Made by a program: the position numbers and the translations under genes
DNA from: Flavobacterium sediminis
GTDB taxonomy: Bacteria > Bacteroidota > Bacteroidia > Flavobacteriales > Flavobacteriaceae
DNA length: 64,000 nucleotides
Direction: 5' to 3'
Assembly: GCF_003148385.1 (NCBI RefSeq)
Contig: NZ_CP029463.1
Span: forward strand, 558,001 to 622,000
Shown here: positions 1 through 8,507 of the stretch, piece by piece
Layout of the letters: each line of letters starts with the position of its first letter
Numbering within the stretch: position 1 is the stretch's first letter
The notes under the pieces: generated by a model
Databases searched by the model: none
What the model was told of the DNA's origin: nothing
The model's input: the letters and a program-made list of their open reading frames with translations, nothing else

Positions 1-749
1 ATACTTTTCCGGTTCTGAAAACATTCAATGCTTTACAATTTTTAGATCGGCAAGGTATCATTACTTTTTTGAATAAAAGCAGTGAAAAAGTAAAGATGTT
101 TTTTTTATTACCCAGTAAAGAGATCATCCGTTATATCAGTCTTCATCGCGATCAGGAAGAGATCATCACCACTATTTTAAGAACATACAGCGGCATCTTT
201 GAAGTAGAGACCGGTATCAACACTACTTTGATAGCAAAAAAAGCGAAAACCTCTGAAACGATTGTTTTAAAGGTGATACACGAACTGGAAAAAGCAGGCT
301 GTGTTTCGCTTCAAGTTCATAATAGTGACGCTATAATAACTTTCAATGAAACAAGAGAAGACGATTTGACCATTAATCCGGTTCTAAAATTTTTAGAACA
401 ATACAACGAGGTTAAAAAACAGCAATTTGACAGTGTTTTATACTATGTTTCAGATCAGAAAATCTGCAACAGCAAAAAATTGCTAAATTATTTTGACGAA
501 AAAGAAGTAAACGATTGCGGTATCTGTTCGGTTTGCCTCCAAAAAAAGCAGTCTGAAACTAACATTCCGGTTCTCATTACAGAAATCCATTCTGCATTAC
601 TAAAGAAAGCGGCTACTTCAGAAGAATTGGAACAACAACTAAACATAGACAGTTCTTCCTTAATACAGGCTTTGCAATTACTTTTAGACCAAAATTATAT
701 CACATTAAATTCTCAAAACCAATATACAATTTTCAAATGGAAAAATTAA
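1..749 (+). CDS. recQ: ATP-dependent DNA helicase RecQ, C-terminal part (cut by window edge)
   Basis: The reading frame is open from the left edge, so the gene starts upstream and the helicase core is outside the window. What remains is the end of the helicase module, the zinc-binding region and the RQC winged-helix region. The zinc site shows as four cysteines (KIC, then NDCGICSVC) near position 460-540. RecQ unwinds DNA 3' to 5' in recombination and fork repair. The fmt start codon lies 13 bases inside the end of this gene, so the two are probably cotranscribed. An HRDC domain is not evident. RecQ identity is fairly safe; exact paralogue is not. Confidence 0.85.
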   Translation, partial: TFPVLKTFNALQFLDRQGIITFLNKSSEKVKMFFLLPSKEIIRYISLHRDQEEIITTILRTYSGIFEVETGINTTLIAKKAKTSETIVLKVIHELEKAGCVSLQVHNSDAIITFNETREDDLTINPVLKFLEQYNEVKKQQFDSVLYYVSDQKICNSKKLLNYFDEKEVNDCGICSVCLQKKQSETNIPVLITEIHSALLKKAATSEELEQQLNIDSSSLIQALQLLLDQNYITLNSQNQYTIFKWKN

Positions 750-1683
750 GAATTGTCTTTATGGGAACCCCTGACTTTGCTGTCGGGATCCTTGACACTA
801 TCTATAATAACAATTACGAAATCGTCGGAGTCATAACCGCCGCTGACAAACCAGCTGGCAGAGGACAAAAATTAAGCGAAAGTGCCGTTAAAAAATATGC
901 TGTTGAAAAAGGCTTACGTCTGTTACAACCTACTAATTTAAAATCTGAGGATTTTTTAGCCGAACTTAAAAGTCTTAAGGCTAATCTACAAGTGGTTGTA
1001 GCGTTCAGAATGCTACCGGAAGTTGTTTGGCGCATGCCAAAATTGGGTACATTCAACCTTCATGCTTCGCTATTGCCACAATACAGAGGAGCCGCCCTAT
1101 TAACTGGGCTATCATAAATGGGGAAACCAAAACCGGTGTAACAACTTTCTTTATTGACGACAAGATTGATACCGGCGCCATGATCCTTCATAAAGAAACC
1201 TTTATCGAAAAAGATGAAACGGCAGGAATATTACACGATAGATTAATGGATCTCGGCAGTGAAGCTGTTTTAGAAACACTTAAGCTCATTGAAAACGGTG
1301 AGGTACAAACTACCGTTCAGTTAGAAAGCGGAGAGATCAAGACAGCTTACAAGCTAAATAAAGACAACTGTAAGGTAGATTGGAGTAAAAGCGGACAGGA
1401 AATATACAATCTGATCAGAGGCTTATGCCCTTATCCGGCAGCTTGGACTTATTTTAACGATGAAAACAACCAATGGAACATAAAATTATACGATACAACA
1501 TTCGTTGCAGAATCTCATTCGTTCCCAGTAGGCAAAATTTTAACCACTAAAAAAGAAATGAAAATTGCGGTAAAAGATGGTTTTCTTGAAATTTTTTCAT
1601 TGCAGTTTCCCGGAAAGAAAAAAATGCAGATCCGGGAACTTTTAAACGGCATTCATTTTTCAGATGAAGCTAACGTTTCTTAA
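737..1683 (+). CDS. fmt: Methionyl-tRNA formyltransferase, frameshifted in this sequence
   Basis: Transfers a formyl group from 10-formyl-THF to initiator Met-tRNA. The first frame (737-1117) contains the N-terminal Rossmann half, with active-site N107 and H109 in NLHASLLP. The second frame carries on with the PINWAIING stretch, the DxGxI active-site Asp (about residue 145) and the C-terminal OB-like domain. The two frames join exactly if one C is added to the CCC run at 1095-1097; the repaired protein is 315 residues, the normal length. This suggests a sequencing error, although fmt loss is tolerated in some bacteria. It overlaps recQ by 13 bases. Confidence 0.93.
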
Positions 1684-1786
1684 GCCTTATTATCACTGGA
1701 ATTAGAAGAAATTAGAATTTTACAAATAATGTTATTAACAATTTCCTTGTTTTATCAACATTTTCATATAAAAAACGCATAAACCC

Positions 1787-1816
1787 TTGTGTAATTCCGT
1801 TATACAACTAAATTTG
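1787..1816 (+). promoter_or_regulatory. Promoter of the HU gene
   Basis: A TTG at 1787-1789 is followed after 19 bases by TAAATTTG at 1809-1816, a full match to the Bacteroidota sigma-A pattern TTG / TAnnTTTG. The HU start codon follows 42 bases later, leaving an AT-rich leader. Confidence 0.75.
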
Positions 1817-1858
1817 TAACACTTAAATTAAGTTTAACCAATCATAAATAGTATTATT

Positions 1859-2131
1859 ATGAACAAATCAGAATTAATCGATGCAATGGCTGCTTCTGCC
1901 GGTATCACTAAAGCAGCTGCTAAATTAGCTTTAGAATCATTTTTAAGCAATGTTGAAGGTACTCTAAAAAAAGGTGGTAGAGTTTCTTTAGTAGGTTTCG
2001 GATCTTGGTCGGTTTCTAAAAGAGCTGCCAGAGAAGGTAGAAATCCTCAAACTGGTAAAACAATTAAAATCGCTGCTAAAAACGTTGTGAAATTCAAAGC
2101 TGGTGCTGAGCTTGACAACGCAGTAAACTAA
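1859..2131 (+). CDS. hup: HU family DNA-binding protein
   Basis: A 90-residue HU/IHF-type nucleoid protein, the usual family length. It begins MNKSELIDAMA, has the family signature GFGSWSV...R.GRNPQTG on the DNA-binding beta arm, and ends with the VKFKAGAEL strand-helix. HU dimers bend and compact DNA. It is a single-gene unit with its own consensus promoter 42 bases upstream and a strong terminator just after the stop codon, fitting a highly expressed gene. Confidence 0.97.
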   Translation: MNKSELIDAMAASAGITKAAAKLALESFLSNVEGTLKKGGRVSLVGFGSWSVSKRAAREGRNPQTGKTIKIAAKNVVKFKAGAELDNAVN

Positions 2132-2156
2132 TAAAATTTTTACTCAAAAAATATTA

Positions 2157-2183
2157 AATCCTGCAATTCGCAGGATTTTTTTT
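2157..2183 (+). terminator. Rho-independent terminator of hup
   Basis: AATCCTGC (2157-2164) pairs with GCAGGATT (2170-2177) around a 5-base loop, and an 8-base T run follows. Confidence 0.9.
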
Positions 2184-2251
2184 ACCCGTTCTCCTTTTTT
2201 TCTTGATTTTTTAATAAAATTTTAATAGCTTTAAGAAAAAAAATCAAAGCT

Positions 2252-2812
2252 ATGATATCAGTTTTACCCAAAAAAGGTCATTTGCTGATAGCAGAACCTT
2301 CAACATTAGGAGACATTTCTTTTAATCGCTCCATCATCTTATTAGCTGAACACAACGAGGAAGGTTCAGTAGGGTTTATCATTAATAAACCTTTGGACTA
2401 TACTATCCATGATTTGGTACCTGAAATCAAGGCTAATTTTTCCGTTTACAATGGCGGTCCCGTTGAACAGGATAATTTGTATTTCATTCACAACATTCCT
2501 GATATCATTCCAAACAGTGTGGAAATAGCTAATGGCATTTATTGGGGTGGCGACTTTAACGTTACACTTGACCTTATTAACGAAGGGAAAATAACCAAAA
2601 AGAATATTCGTTTCTTTTTAGGGTATAGTGGCTGGGAGGCTCATCAATTGGAAAATGAACTGAAAGAGAACGCCTGGATTGTTACAGAGAATAATTTAAA
2701 GGCAAAACTTTTAGCCAAACCTGTACAACAGTTCTGGAAAGAGAAAATGAAAGAGCAGGGTGGCGAATATATTTTGTTTTCCAACGCTCCTTCTGACCCT
2801 ATGCTAAATTAA
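2252..2812 (+). CDS. YqgE/AlgH family protein (UPF0301)
   Basis: A 186-residue cytoplasmic protein of the YqgE/AlgH family, whose biochemical role is not settled. Family hallmarks are the N-terminal KGHLLIAEP segment, the GFIINKP motif, NGGPV and YWGGDF. The length is normal and no signal peptide is present. It is monocistronic and runs convergently into the class IV aminotransferase gene; the two 3' ends overlap by 14 bases, so each may terminate in the other. Confidence 0.93.
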   Translation: MISVLPKKGHLLIAEPSTLGDISFNRSIILLAEHNEEGSVGFIINKPLDYTIHDLVPEIKANFSVYNGGPVEQDNLYFIHNIPDIIPNSVEIANGIYWGGDFNVTLDLINEGKITKKNIRFFLGYSGWEAHQLENELKENAWIVTENNLKAKLLAKPVQQFWKEKMKEQGGEYILFSNAPSDPMLN

Positions 2813-3641
2813 GTACTGTATTTAATTGCGCTACTATTTCTTTTGCCAAGTGCAGTTGAAATGACTTCTTTTTGTATTTTGTAACAGGCTGTATTCCTTT
2901 AATAACATTGGTCAAAAAGATCTCGTCTGCTTTTTGCAGATCGAATGGTGAAATCGATTTTTCTTCAACAGAGATATTTGGCATTGCCGAAGCTATTTCT
3001 AAGATCTTTTTACGCATAATTCCGTTCAGACAACCATCTGAAACCGGCGGTGTTACTAAAGTATTCCCCATTAACATAAAAATATTCGATTGTAAAGCTT
3101 CAATAACATTTTTCTCACTATTCAACAGGAAGCAATTATCATAGCCATTCTCTTGAGCAAAAACACTTCCTGTTATATGAAGCATTTTATTATTGGTCTT
3201 TAACGTTGAGAACAATTGCTTGGTCACATAAGCATCCTTATAGATTTCCATTTCATAGGCAGCCTGTTCATTGATTTGGTATGCCACCTGATCGTTTTCG
3301 CTGGCAGTAACAATGAACTGTACTTCATTTGAAACTGGCAAATACAATCCGTCACCTACTCTAAAAACAGTGAAACGCGCTCTGTAAGCTTTACTTTGCG
3401 GCAAGGACTCTGTTAATTTTATAATTTCATCTTCAAAAAACTCTAGCGTAAAACGCATAGGAATTTCCATTCTGCAAATTCGCATGGATGCCATTAATCT
3501 AAAGTAGTGATCTTCCGCAAACAACACTTTTCCTTCTACTACTTTTACTGTTTCAAATATGCTGTCTCCAAATAAGAACCCTCTGTTATTCTCTATTGTG
3601 ATACCGCTTGTTTCCTGAATATTTCCATTAAAATTAACCAT
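2799..3641 (-). CDS. Class IV aminotransferase (branched-chain aminotransferase / aminodeoxychorismate lyase type)
   Basis: A PLP-dependent fold-type IV enzyme of 280 residues. Visible marks are the N-terminal NRGFLFGDSIFET motif, the probable Schiff-base lysine K148 in STLKTNNK, and the C-terminal cofactor-binding region around SDGCLNGIMR. Members transaminate branched-chain amino acids or cleave 4-amino-4-deoxychorismate for folate; I cannot tell which from sequence alone. The start codon sits directly after the U tract of a hairpin (3642-3668), leaving no room for a ribosome-binding site, which is unusual. Its 3' end overlaps that of yqgE. Confidence 0.88.
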   Translation of the reverse strand: MVNFNGNIQETSGITIENNRGFLFGDSIFETVKVVEGKVLFAEDHYFRLMASMRICRMEIPMRFTLEFFEDEIIKLTESLPQSKAYRARFTVFRVGDGLYLPVSNEVQFIVTASENDQVAYQINEQAAYEMEIYKDAYVTKQLFSTLKTNNKMLHITGSVFAQENGYDNCFLLNSEKNVIEALQSNIFMLMGNTLVTPPVSDGCLNGIMRKKILEIASAMPNISVEEKSISPFDLQKADEIFLTNVIKGIQPVTKYKKKSFQLHLAKEIVAQLNTVLNLA

Positions 3642-3668
3642 AAAAAATCCCGACTTAAAAATCGGGAC
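3642..3668 (-). terminator. Terminator after the START-like gene, abutting the next start codon
   Basis: Read on the minus strand, TCCCGA and TCGGGA arms (3662-3667 and 3648-3653) are followed by six T residues (3642-3647) that touch the ATG of the aminotransferase. It probably ends the START-like transcript and may act as an attenuator for the next gene. Confidence 0.75.
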
Positions 3669-3699
3669 AAATATAATCTTTATAATTGTAAATGGAAAC

Positions 3700-4092
3700 C
3701 TAGTTGGAACCCAAAACGTGTTTTAAATCTGATATTTGATTTTCCCACAACAATCGGGCTTCATCTAACTCCTCTTCCTCTGCAAAATCTATAATCAGTA
3801 TCGAAACATCTTTGGTTATCTCATCTTCTAAAATTTTCATTTCAAAGAAGTATTCGGTTTCTACTCCGTCTTCATCGAGCCAACGAAAACGAACGCGTTC
3901 TCCGGAACGTTTCGAAATAAGTTTAGCTTTCTCTTCGGAGTCATCCCAAATAAAGGTGAACAATTCTCCTCTTGAGTTAACATTATCGGCAAACCACTCA
4001 GATAAACCGGAAGGTGTTGAAATATATTGATATAGTAATGATGGGGATACGTGTATGGGGAATTCTAATTCATATTTTACTTTTACTTCCAT
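3700..4092 (-). CDS. START-like (SRPBCC-fold) domain protein
   Basis: A 130-residue single-domain protein of the START-like/AHSA1-related fold found across Bacteroidota. It begins with a beta strand rich in K, E and V, then has SPSLLYQYISTPSGLSEWFAD, a typical first helix-grip motif, and later an RFRWLDED strand. The fold binds hydrophobic ligands in other families, but the ligand here is unknown. It is transcribed towards the aminotransferase with a terminator-like hairpin in between. Confidence 0.85.
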   Translation of the reverse strand: MEVKVKYELEFPIHVSPSLLYQYISTPSGLSEWFADNVNSRGELFTFIWDDSEEKAKLISKRSGERVRFRWLDEDGVETEYFFEMKILEDEITKDVSILIIDFAEEEELDEARLLWENQISDLKHVLGSN

Positions 4093-4180
4093 CTTTTATT
4101 TATTTTTAGATTGGAAATATATAGAGAAATATTTGAAAAAGCAAAAAGAAAAAAAGCTCTAATTTTTTATCATAATAAAT

Positions 4181-4210
4181 TTGGACTGTTTAGAATTTGT
4201 TTTATATTTG
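4181..4210 (+). promoter_or_regulatory. Promoter of tRNA-Met
   Basis: TTG at 4181-4183, a 19-base spacer, then TATATTTG at 4203-4210. It is followed by a GC-containing leader and the tRNA 34 bases downstream. Confidence 0.75.
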
Positions 4211-4244
4211 CACCCGCATTGAGAGATGCAAGACCAACAAAAAT

Positions 4245-4318
4245 GGCGAGGTAGCTCAGTTGGTTAGAGCGCAGGATTCATAACCCTGAGGTCACGGGTT
4301 CAACTCCCGTCTTCGCTA
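4245..4318 (+). tRNA. tRNA-Met (anticodon CAT)
   Basis: A 74-base cloverleaf. The acceptor strand GGCGAGG pairs with CTTCGCT (one G-T closing pair); the D arm is GCTC...GAGC; the anticodon loop is TTCATAA; the T arm is ACGGG-TTCAACT-CCCGT; the discriminator base is A at 4318. CCA is not encoded. The CAT anticodon and elongator-like D arm suggest elongator Met; an Ile-CAT (lysidine-modified) tRNA is the alternative. A promoter and terminator flank it. Confidence 0.93.
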
Positions 4319-4327
4319 CTAAAAGCA

Positions 4328-4360
4328 AACCCTAACTAATCAAACAGTTAGGGTTTTTTT
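4328..4360 (+). terminator. Terminator after tRNA-Met
   Basis: AACCCTAACT (4328-4337) pairs with AGTTAGGGTT (4346-4355), an uninterrupted 10-bp stem, followed by a T run to 4360. Confidence 0.92.
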
Positions 4361-4555
4361 ATTGCTTTTAATTTTACTAATTTCTTTATACCTCAAAGTT
4401 AAGGAGTGAGGGATCGAAGTGAGGAAATTTCATTTAAGTACCGAAAATTTTTATCTCTAATGCTCCTTTTTCTACCACAAATCTCATAGAAAGGAAAAAT
4501 CAGTATAACAAATAACCCGTTTTGTAACAAAAAATATTATATAAATGTATTTTAT

Positions 4556-4592
4556 TTGATATATCAATTATATTTGTATCAAACATTTGATA
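4556..4592 (+). promoter_or_regulatory. Two operator-like palindromes flanking the marR promoter
   Basis: TTGATATATCAA at 4556-4567 is a perfect 12-base palindrome. TATCAAA-CA-TTTGATA at 4577-4592 is a perfect 7-bp inverted repeat with a 2-base spacer that reaches the A of the start codon. Between them lies TATATTTG (4569-4576), a match to the -7 element. The shared half-site TTGATA and the position are what autoregulation by the MarR protein would require; binding itself is inferred. Confidence 0.65.
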
Positions 4593-5026
4593 TGAAAATT
4601 CCATCTAAGACAGTATTTTATACTATTGAAAAGACTATAAAAAGTTATAGAAGGTTCTCAAAACAAAATTTTTCTAAAGTAATTAACGACATCACCATTG
4701 ACCAAAAACTAATCTTACAATATCTTAATGATTTTCCTGAATTAACCCAAAAAGAGATAGCGGAATTGGTTTTTAAAGACAATGCATCACTAACCCGCAT
4801 GATTGATTTAATGGTTCATAAAAAATTCATAAAAAGATCAATGAATACTAAAGACCGTAGAAGGTATAAAATAGAGATCACCGCTAAAGGAAAAGAAGTT
4901 TTAAGCAAATTGGAACCTGTTATTATAGACAATAGAAAAAAAGCATTTGCAGGAATTACAGAGGAAGAATTAATTCAGCTTGACATAACACTAAATAAAA
5001 TCTTATCAAACTTAAATAAAACATGA
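4592..5026 (+). CDS. MarR family transcriptional regulator
   Basis: A 144-residue winged-helix regulator. I chose the ATG at 4592; an upstream in-frame TTG at 4556 falls inside the promoter and operators. The DNA-binding part is clear: LTQKEIAELVFKDNASLTR as helix-turn-helix, followed by a wing with the family DRR motif (TKDRRRYKIEIT), and flanking dimerisation helices. MarR proteins usually repress their own operon until a small ligand binds. It overlaps the serine hydrolase gene by four bases (ATGA), so this is the first gene of a three-gene operon. Confidence 0.9.
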   Translation: MKIPSKTVFYTIEKTIKSYRRFSKQNFSKVINDITIDQKLILQYLNDFPELTQKEIAELVFKDNASLTRMIDLMVHKKFIKRSMNTKDRRRYKIEITAKGKEVLSKLEPVIIDNRKKAFAGITEEELIQLDITLNKILSNLNKT

Positions 5027-6099
5027 AACACTATAAAATACTATTAATCCTATTATTATTCACTTCACTTTTATATTGCTATACCTGTGAAGCACAGACA
5101 TATCCTGACCAAACTTGGTCAAGAGACGAAGATCCGTCGTTAAACGGGTGGGATAATACAGAACGCTCTATTTTTACTCGTTATATCATTGACAGCACAA
5201 ATATTACGGGATTGGTCATTGTTCACAAAGGTCAAATTGTTTTAGAATATGGTGATATACAAGAAAACAGCTATATAGCCTCCTGTAGAAAAAGTATTCT
5301 TGCTATATTGTTTGGAAAATATATTGAAAGTGGCATTATAAACCTTGACAAAACGTTAGGAGAATTAAACATCAACGATGTGTCCGAACTTCTTCCGATA
5401 GAAAATACAGCCAAAATAAGGGATTTAATTGCTGCTCGATCCGGAATATACTTAAACGGATCAAACGGCGGAGATTTTCGCAGGTATGCACCGGAAAGAG
5501 GTTCTGTAAAACCTGGTACGCATTGGCTATACAGTAATTGGGACTTTAATGTTGCTGGATATATTTTTGAACAAGAAACCAATCGTAGCATTTATGACGA
5601 AATAGAATCTCAACTTGCCATACCTCTGCAAATGCAGGATTGGGACAAATCGCTTCAACGAAAAAGCGGCAACTACAAGGTATCTAAGTTCCCTGCTTAC
5701 CATATGTGGTTTTCAACCAGAGATATGGCGCGTATTGGTTTACTCATGCTGAGAAAGGGCAAATGGAACGAGGAACAAATCATCCCGGAATATTGGGTAA
5801 ATGAAATAATTAAAGAGCGTACTTCTTACATTGAAGCTCAAAAAAGTGTGCCTTTACTAAAAGAAGACGGACTAGATTTAGGCTATGGTTATATGTGGTG
5901 GTTAATTGAAAACACAGATGATTACAGACTTAATCATGCCTATTCTGCTCAAGGAGCATTAGGACAGAATATTACAGTTTACCCGGAAATAGATGTTGTT
6001 TTAGCTTTTAAAACTAAAAGTGATTACAGAAGAAGAAATTCCATTCAAACTCAAATGAAAATCATAAAAAAAGCAGTTGAAATTTATAATCCCGACTAA
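5023..6099 (+). CDS. Secreted serine hydrolase of the beta-lactamase (class C/PBP-like) family
   Basis: 358 residues with an N-terminal signal peptide (hydrophobic stretch to about residue 22, likely cleavage after CEA). The acyl-enzyme motifs are present: S87-x-x-K90 in ASCRKS, Y170-S-N172 as the second motif, and HAYSAQGALGQ near the C-terminus in the place of the third. Family members include esterases, D-aminopeptidases and PBP-like enzymes, so true beta-lactam hydrolysis should not be assumed. It probably acts in the periplasm. It is translationally coupled to marR upstream and followed after 43 bases by a second secreted hydrolase. Confidence 0.88.
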   Translation: MKHYKILLILLLFTSLLYCYTCEAQTYPDQTWSRDEDPSLNGWDNTERSIFTRYIIDSTNITGLVIVHKGQIVLEYGDIQENSYIASCRKSILAILFGKYIESGIINLDKTLGELNINDVSELLPIENTAKIRDLIAARSGIYLNGSNGGDFRRYAPERGSVKPGTHWLYSNWDFNVAGYIFEQETNRSIYDEIESQLAIPLQMQDWDKSLQRKSGNYKVSKFPAYHMWFSTRDMARIGLLMLRKGKWNEEQIIPEYWVNEIIKERTSYIEAQKSVPLLKEDGLDLGYGYMWWLIENTDDYRLNHAYSAQGALGQNITVYPEIDVVLAFKTKSDYRRRNSIQTQMKIIKKAVEIYNPD

Positions 6100-6142
6100 G
6101 CTGTAATAAATAAAGAAAATGAACAAAACAAAAATTTAAAAA

Positions 6143-7420
6143 ATGAATACGCACATACGATATACCCTGATCTTAATATGTTTTATTTTAGGCAAATTAA
6201 ATGTTAATGCACAGATCCATGAAAATCAACAATTCTTGAAGAAAATCGGAATTATTGATAGCCTGTATTCCCACACTCTTAAAGAGTTTAGAGAGATCTA
6301 TATAGAACTACCTGAAAATTATGACCCGAAAAATAATAAGAAATATCCCGTAGCATATATTTTAGACGGAGAAAAACTACTCCCTACTGTTAGTGTTGTA
6401 CAAAGTTTTTATAGTGGAGGCTATACGCCCGAAATGGTCCTTATTGGAATTTCAAACAGTAAGAATAGAACCCGAGATTTAACCCCTACTAAGATTGACA
6501 CAAAATATGGAATGCCTTTTACTGAAAAAAACGGAGAGGCCGATAAGTTCTATAAATTTATCGAAGATGAGTTGGTTCCTTTTGTTGAAAAGAAATATTC
6601 TGTCACTAATTACAGAACATTAATAGGCCATTCATATGGCGGTCTTTTTACCATTTACACACTTATTAATCATCCTCAACTATTTGCAAATTATTTAGCT
6701 ATTGATCCAAGTTTAGATTGGGACAATCAAAAATTATTGAATCATGCCAAAGACATTTTTCCAAACAATAGTTTAAAAGGAAAGTCGCTATATATGACTT
6801 TAAACGGACAATTACACATGATGAACTCAAAAGTGACCATAGATAATGTAATGCAGGACACAACAGACTTTACCTTGTTTAGTCGTTCCAATATAGAATT
6901 TTCGAATTTAGTTAATCAAAATAATAAAAACGAATTAGCTTATGAATGGAAATTTTACCCCGGAGATATACATGGTACAATCTCTTTCCCTTCTATCATG
7001 GATGGTTTAATATCACTTTTTAAATGGTATCAAATGGAAGACACTGATAAAATAAACTCATTTGATACCCCAAAAGAAGAATTATTCAAAATTATAAAAA
7101 ACAGAGAAAATAGGCTCAAATACCATTTCGGATATTCAGAACCACCATACCCGGAAGAGCTTTTAAATATGTCAGGCTATATGAACATGGATATGGGACA
7201 ACCCGAAAAAGCAAAAATGTACTTTGAACTTGCCATTAAATATTATCCTGAAAGTGCTAACACCTATGATTCTATGTCTGAATTTTACGAAAGAATGAAT
7301 GACTTTGACAATGCTTTAACATTTACGATTAAAGCTTATGAGAAAAAACCTAATGACTACTATAAACAAAGAATACTGACATTAAAGAAAAAACAACAAG
7401 AACAGACAACAACTAAATAA
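6143..7420 (+). CDS. Secreted alpha/beta-hydrolase (esterase D/IroE type) with C-terminal TPR repeats
   Basis: 425 residues. A signal peptide ends near VNAQ (residue 24). The catalytic core resembles the putative esterase family: nucleophile S164 in GHSYGG, an early AYILDG strand, and a likely catalytic His in GDIHGT around residue 275. From about residue 340 the protein turns into tetratricopeptide-like helical repeats (GQPEKAKMYFELAIKYYPES and the following copy). Substrate is unknown; relatives cleave siderophore or acyl esters. It is the last gene of the MarR operon, so both secreted hydrolases are probably induced together. Confidence 0.87.
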   Translation: MNTHIRYTLILICFILGKLNVNAQIHENQQFLKKIGIIDSLYSHTLKEFREIYIELPENYDPKNNKKYPVAYILDGEKLLPTVSVVQSFYSGGYTPEMVLIGISNSKNRTRDLTPTKIDTKYGMPFTEKNGEADKFYKFIEDELVPFVEKKYSVTNYRTLIGHSYGGLFTIYTLINHPQLFANYLAIDPSLDWDNQKLLNHAKDIFPNNSLKGKSLYMTLNGQLHMMNSKVTIDNVMQDTTDFTLFSRSNIEFSNLVNQNNKNELAYEWKFYPGDIHGTISFPSIMDGLISLFKWYQMEDTDKINSFDTPKEELFKIIKNRENRLKYHFGYSEPPYPEELLNMSGYMNMDMGQPEKAKMYFELAIKYYPESANTYDSMSEFYERMNDFDNALTFTIKAYEKKPNDYYKQRILTLKKKQQEQTTTK

Positions 7421-7653
7421 ATGTTTGAACCGGTAATAAGAGCACCCTTATTCTCATATAGCATAAAAGACCATGAACAAACATCTTCCTTTCAGGAGTT
7501 TTGAAGAGAGCTTAAAATAAAGAACTTTATAAAATTGACCAGACGCTCATCCGGAATACTCAAATGACCCTCGAAAAAAACCATATTAAAAGAAATAGAC
7601 ATGGCTAGCAATCATCACGAAAATTGGATTACAAAACTAATTTAAAATTAAAG

Positions 7654-8334
7654 ATGAGATTGATATTTATACTCTTTTTAGTAACAACTATTTCTTGTAC
7701 TGACAAGAACAAATCGCAAAAAGACACAACAAGCGACCATAAATCGGAAAACTTAGCTGCTGTTTTAGATACTATATGGAGAACAGAACAAGATCCTATT
7801 CGATTGAGAGATTCAATTGGGAGAATTTATGGATTTGATTCAAAGGAATTTGTAAAACAAAATACTATATATCATAAAAACCATGACCTCAACGAAAGAA
7901 AGGTTCGAGAAATCCTGGATACCCAAGGATGGCCAGATCGATCTCTTATAGGAAAACAAGGAAATTTAACCCTCTGTAATGTACTTCAACATAGCAGTCC
8001 GGAAATCAGAATAAAATATCTCCCCTTGATGCGTCAGGCTGTAAAAAATAACCAATTAAGCCCATGGCTGTTAGCAAGAACAGAAGATCGAATTGCTACT
8101 GACAAAGGCGAGTTTCAAATCTATGGCGGACAAATGAAATATTACCCTGAAATGAAAAGCTTTAATGTGTGGCCAATATTTGACCCTGTAAATGTAGATA
8201 AAAGAAGAGCTGAAATCGGATTAGAACCAATCTCGGAATTTCTGAAAAACAGATTTGATTTTGAGTGGAATTTAGAAGAACAAATACTTAGGTCTGAAAA
8301 ATTTGAAAAAGAAAGACAGTCAAAAAAACAATAA
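7654..8334 (+). CDS. DUF6624-like lipoprotein
   Basis: 226 residues from the ATG at 7654. That start puts a lipoprotein signal (hydrophobic core then TTISC) at the N-terminus; an upstream TTG at 7624 would bury it. The mature part contains QGWPDRSLIGKQG, LQHSSPEIRIKYLPLM, DRIAT and FQIYGGQ, a pattern I associate with DUF6624, a family of unknown function. It probably sits in a membrane facing the periplasm. It is not clearly in an operon: about 230 bases separate it from the esterase gene. Confidence 0.78.
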   Translation: MRLIFILFLVTTISCTDKNKSQKDTTSDHKSENLAAVLDTIWRTEQDPIRLRDSIGRIYGFDSKEFVKQNTIYHKNHDLNERKVREILDTQGWPDRSLIGKQGNLTLCNVLQHSSPEIRIKYLPLMRQAVKNNQLSPWLLARTEDRIATDKGEFQIYGGQMKYYPEMKSFNVWPIFDPVNVDKRRAEIGLEPISEFLKNRFDFEWNLEEQILRSEKFEKERQSKKQ

Positions 8335-8342
8335 CGAAATAC

Positions 8343-8501
8343 AAACGAAAGAGCCTGTTGATTGTAGGATTGAAAACTGAAGAAAACAAAACTTATAAAA
8401 TTTGAGCTGGAATAGATACTTATCGATCTAAAGAGACTAAAGTTGAATGTGTTCCGACATTAAATAAACTTACTACAGCAGCTCTTTTATACAAAACCTA
8501 A
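8343..8501 (+). pseudogene. Possible decayed coding remnant
   Basis: Between the DUF6624 gene and the Crp-type regulator, one frame reads like protein sequence (KRKSLLIVGLKTEENKTYKI, then a TGA, then AGIDTYRSKETKVECVPTLN...) and ends at a TAA at 8501. There is no start codon and no homologue I can name. It may be the eroded 3' end of a lost gene, or chance. Confidence 0.3.
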
Positions 8502-8507
8502 AAAGCA

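Noticed and set aside
814..1056. Minus-strand ORF inside fmt, and similar antisense ORFs across the window
   Set aside because: They lie wholly within well-supported genes, show no family pattern, and arise from the codon bias of the opposite strand.
5023..6099. Calling this gene a beta-lactamase
   Set aside because: The SxxK and YxN motifs are shared with esterases and peptidases, and the third motif is not KTG; resistance cannot be inferred.
7540..7575. A third copy of the dispersed repeat
   Set aside because: Only a short CTC...TCAAATGA similarity is seen, too little to separate from chance.
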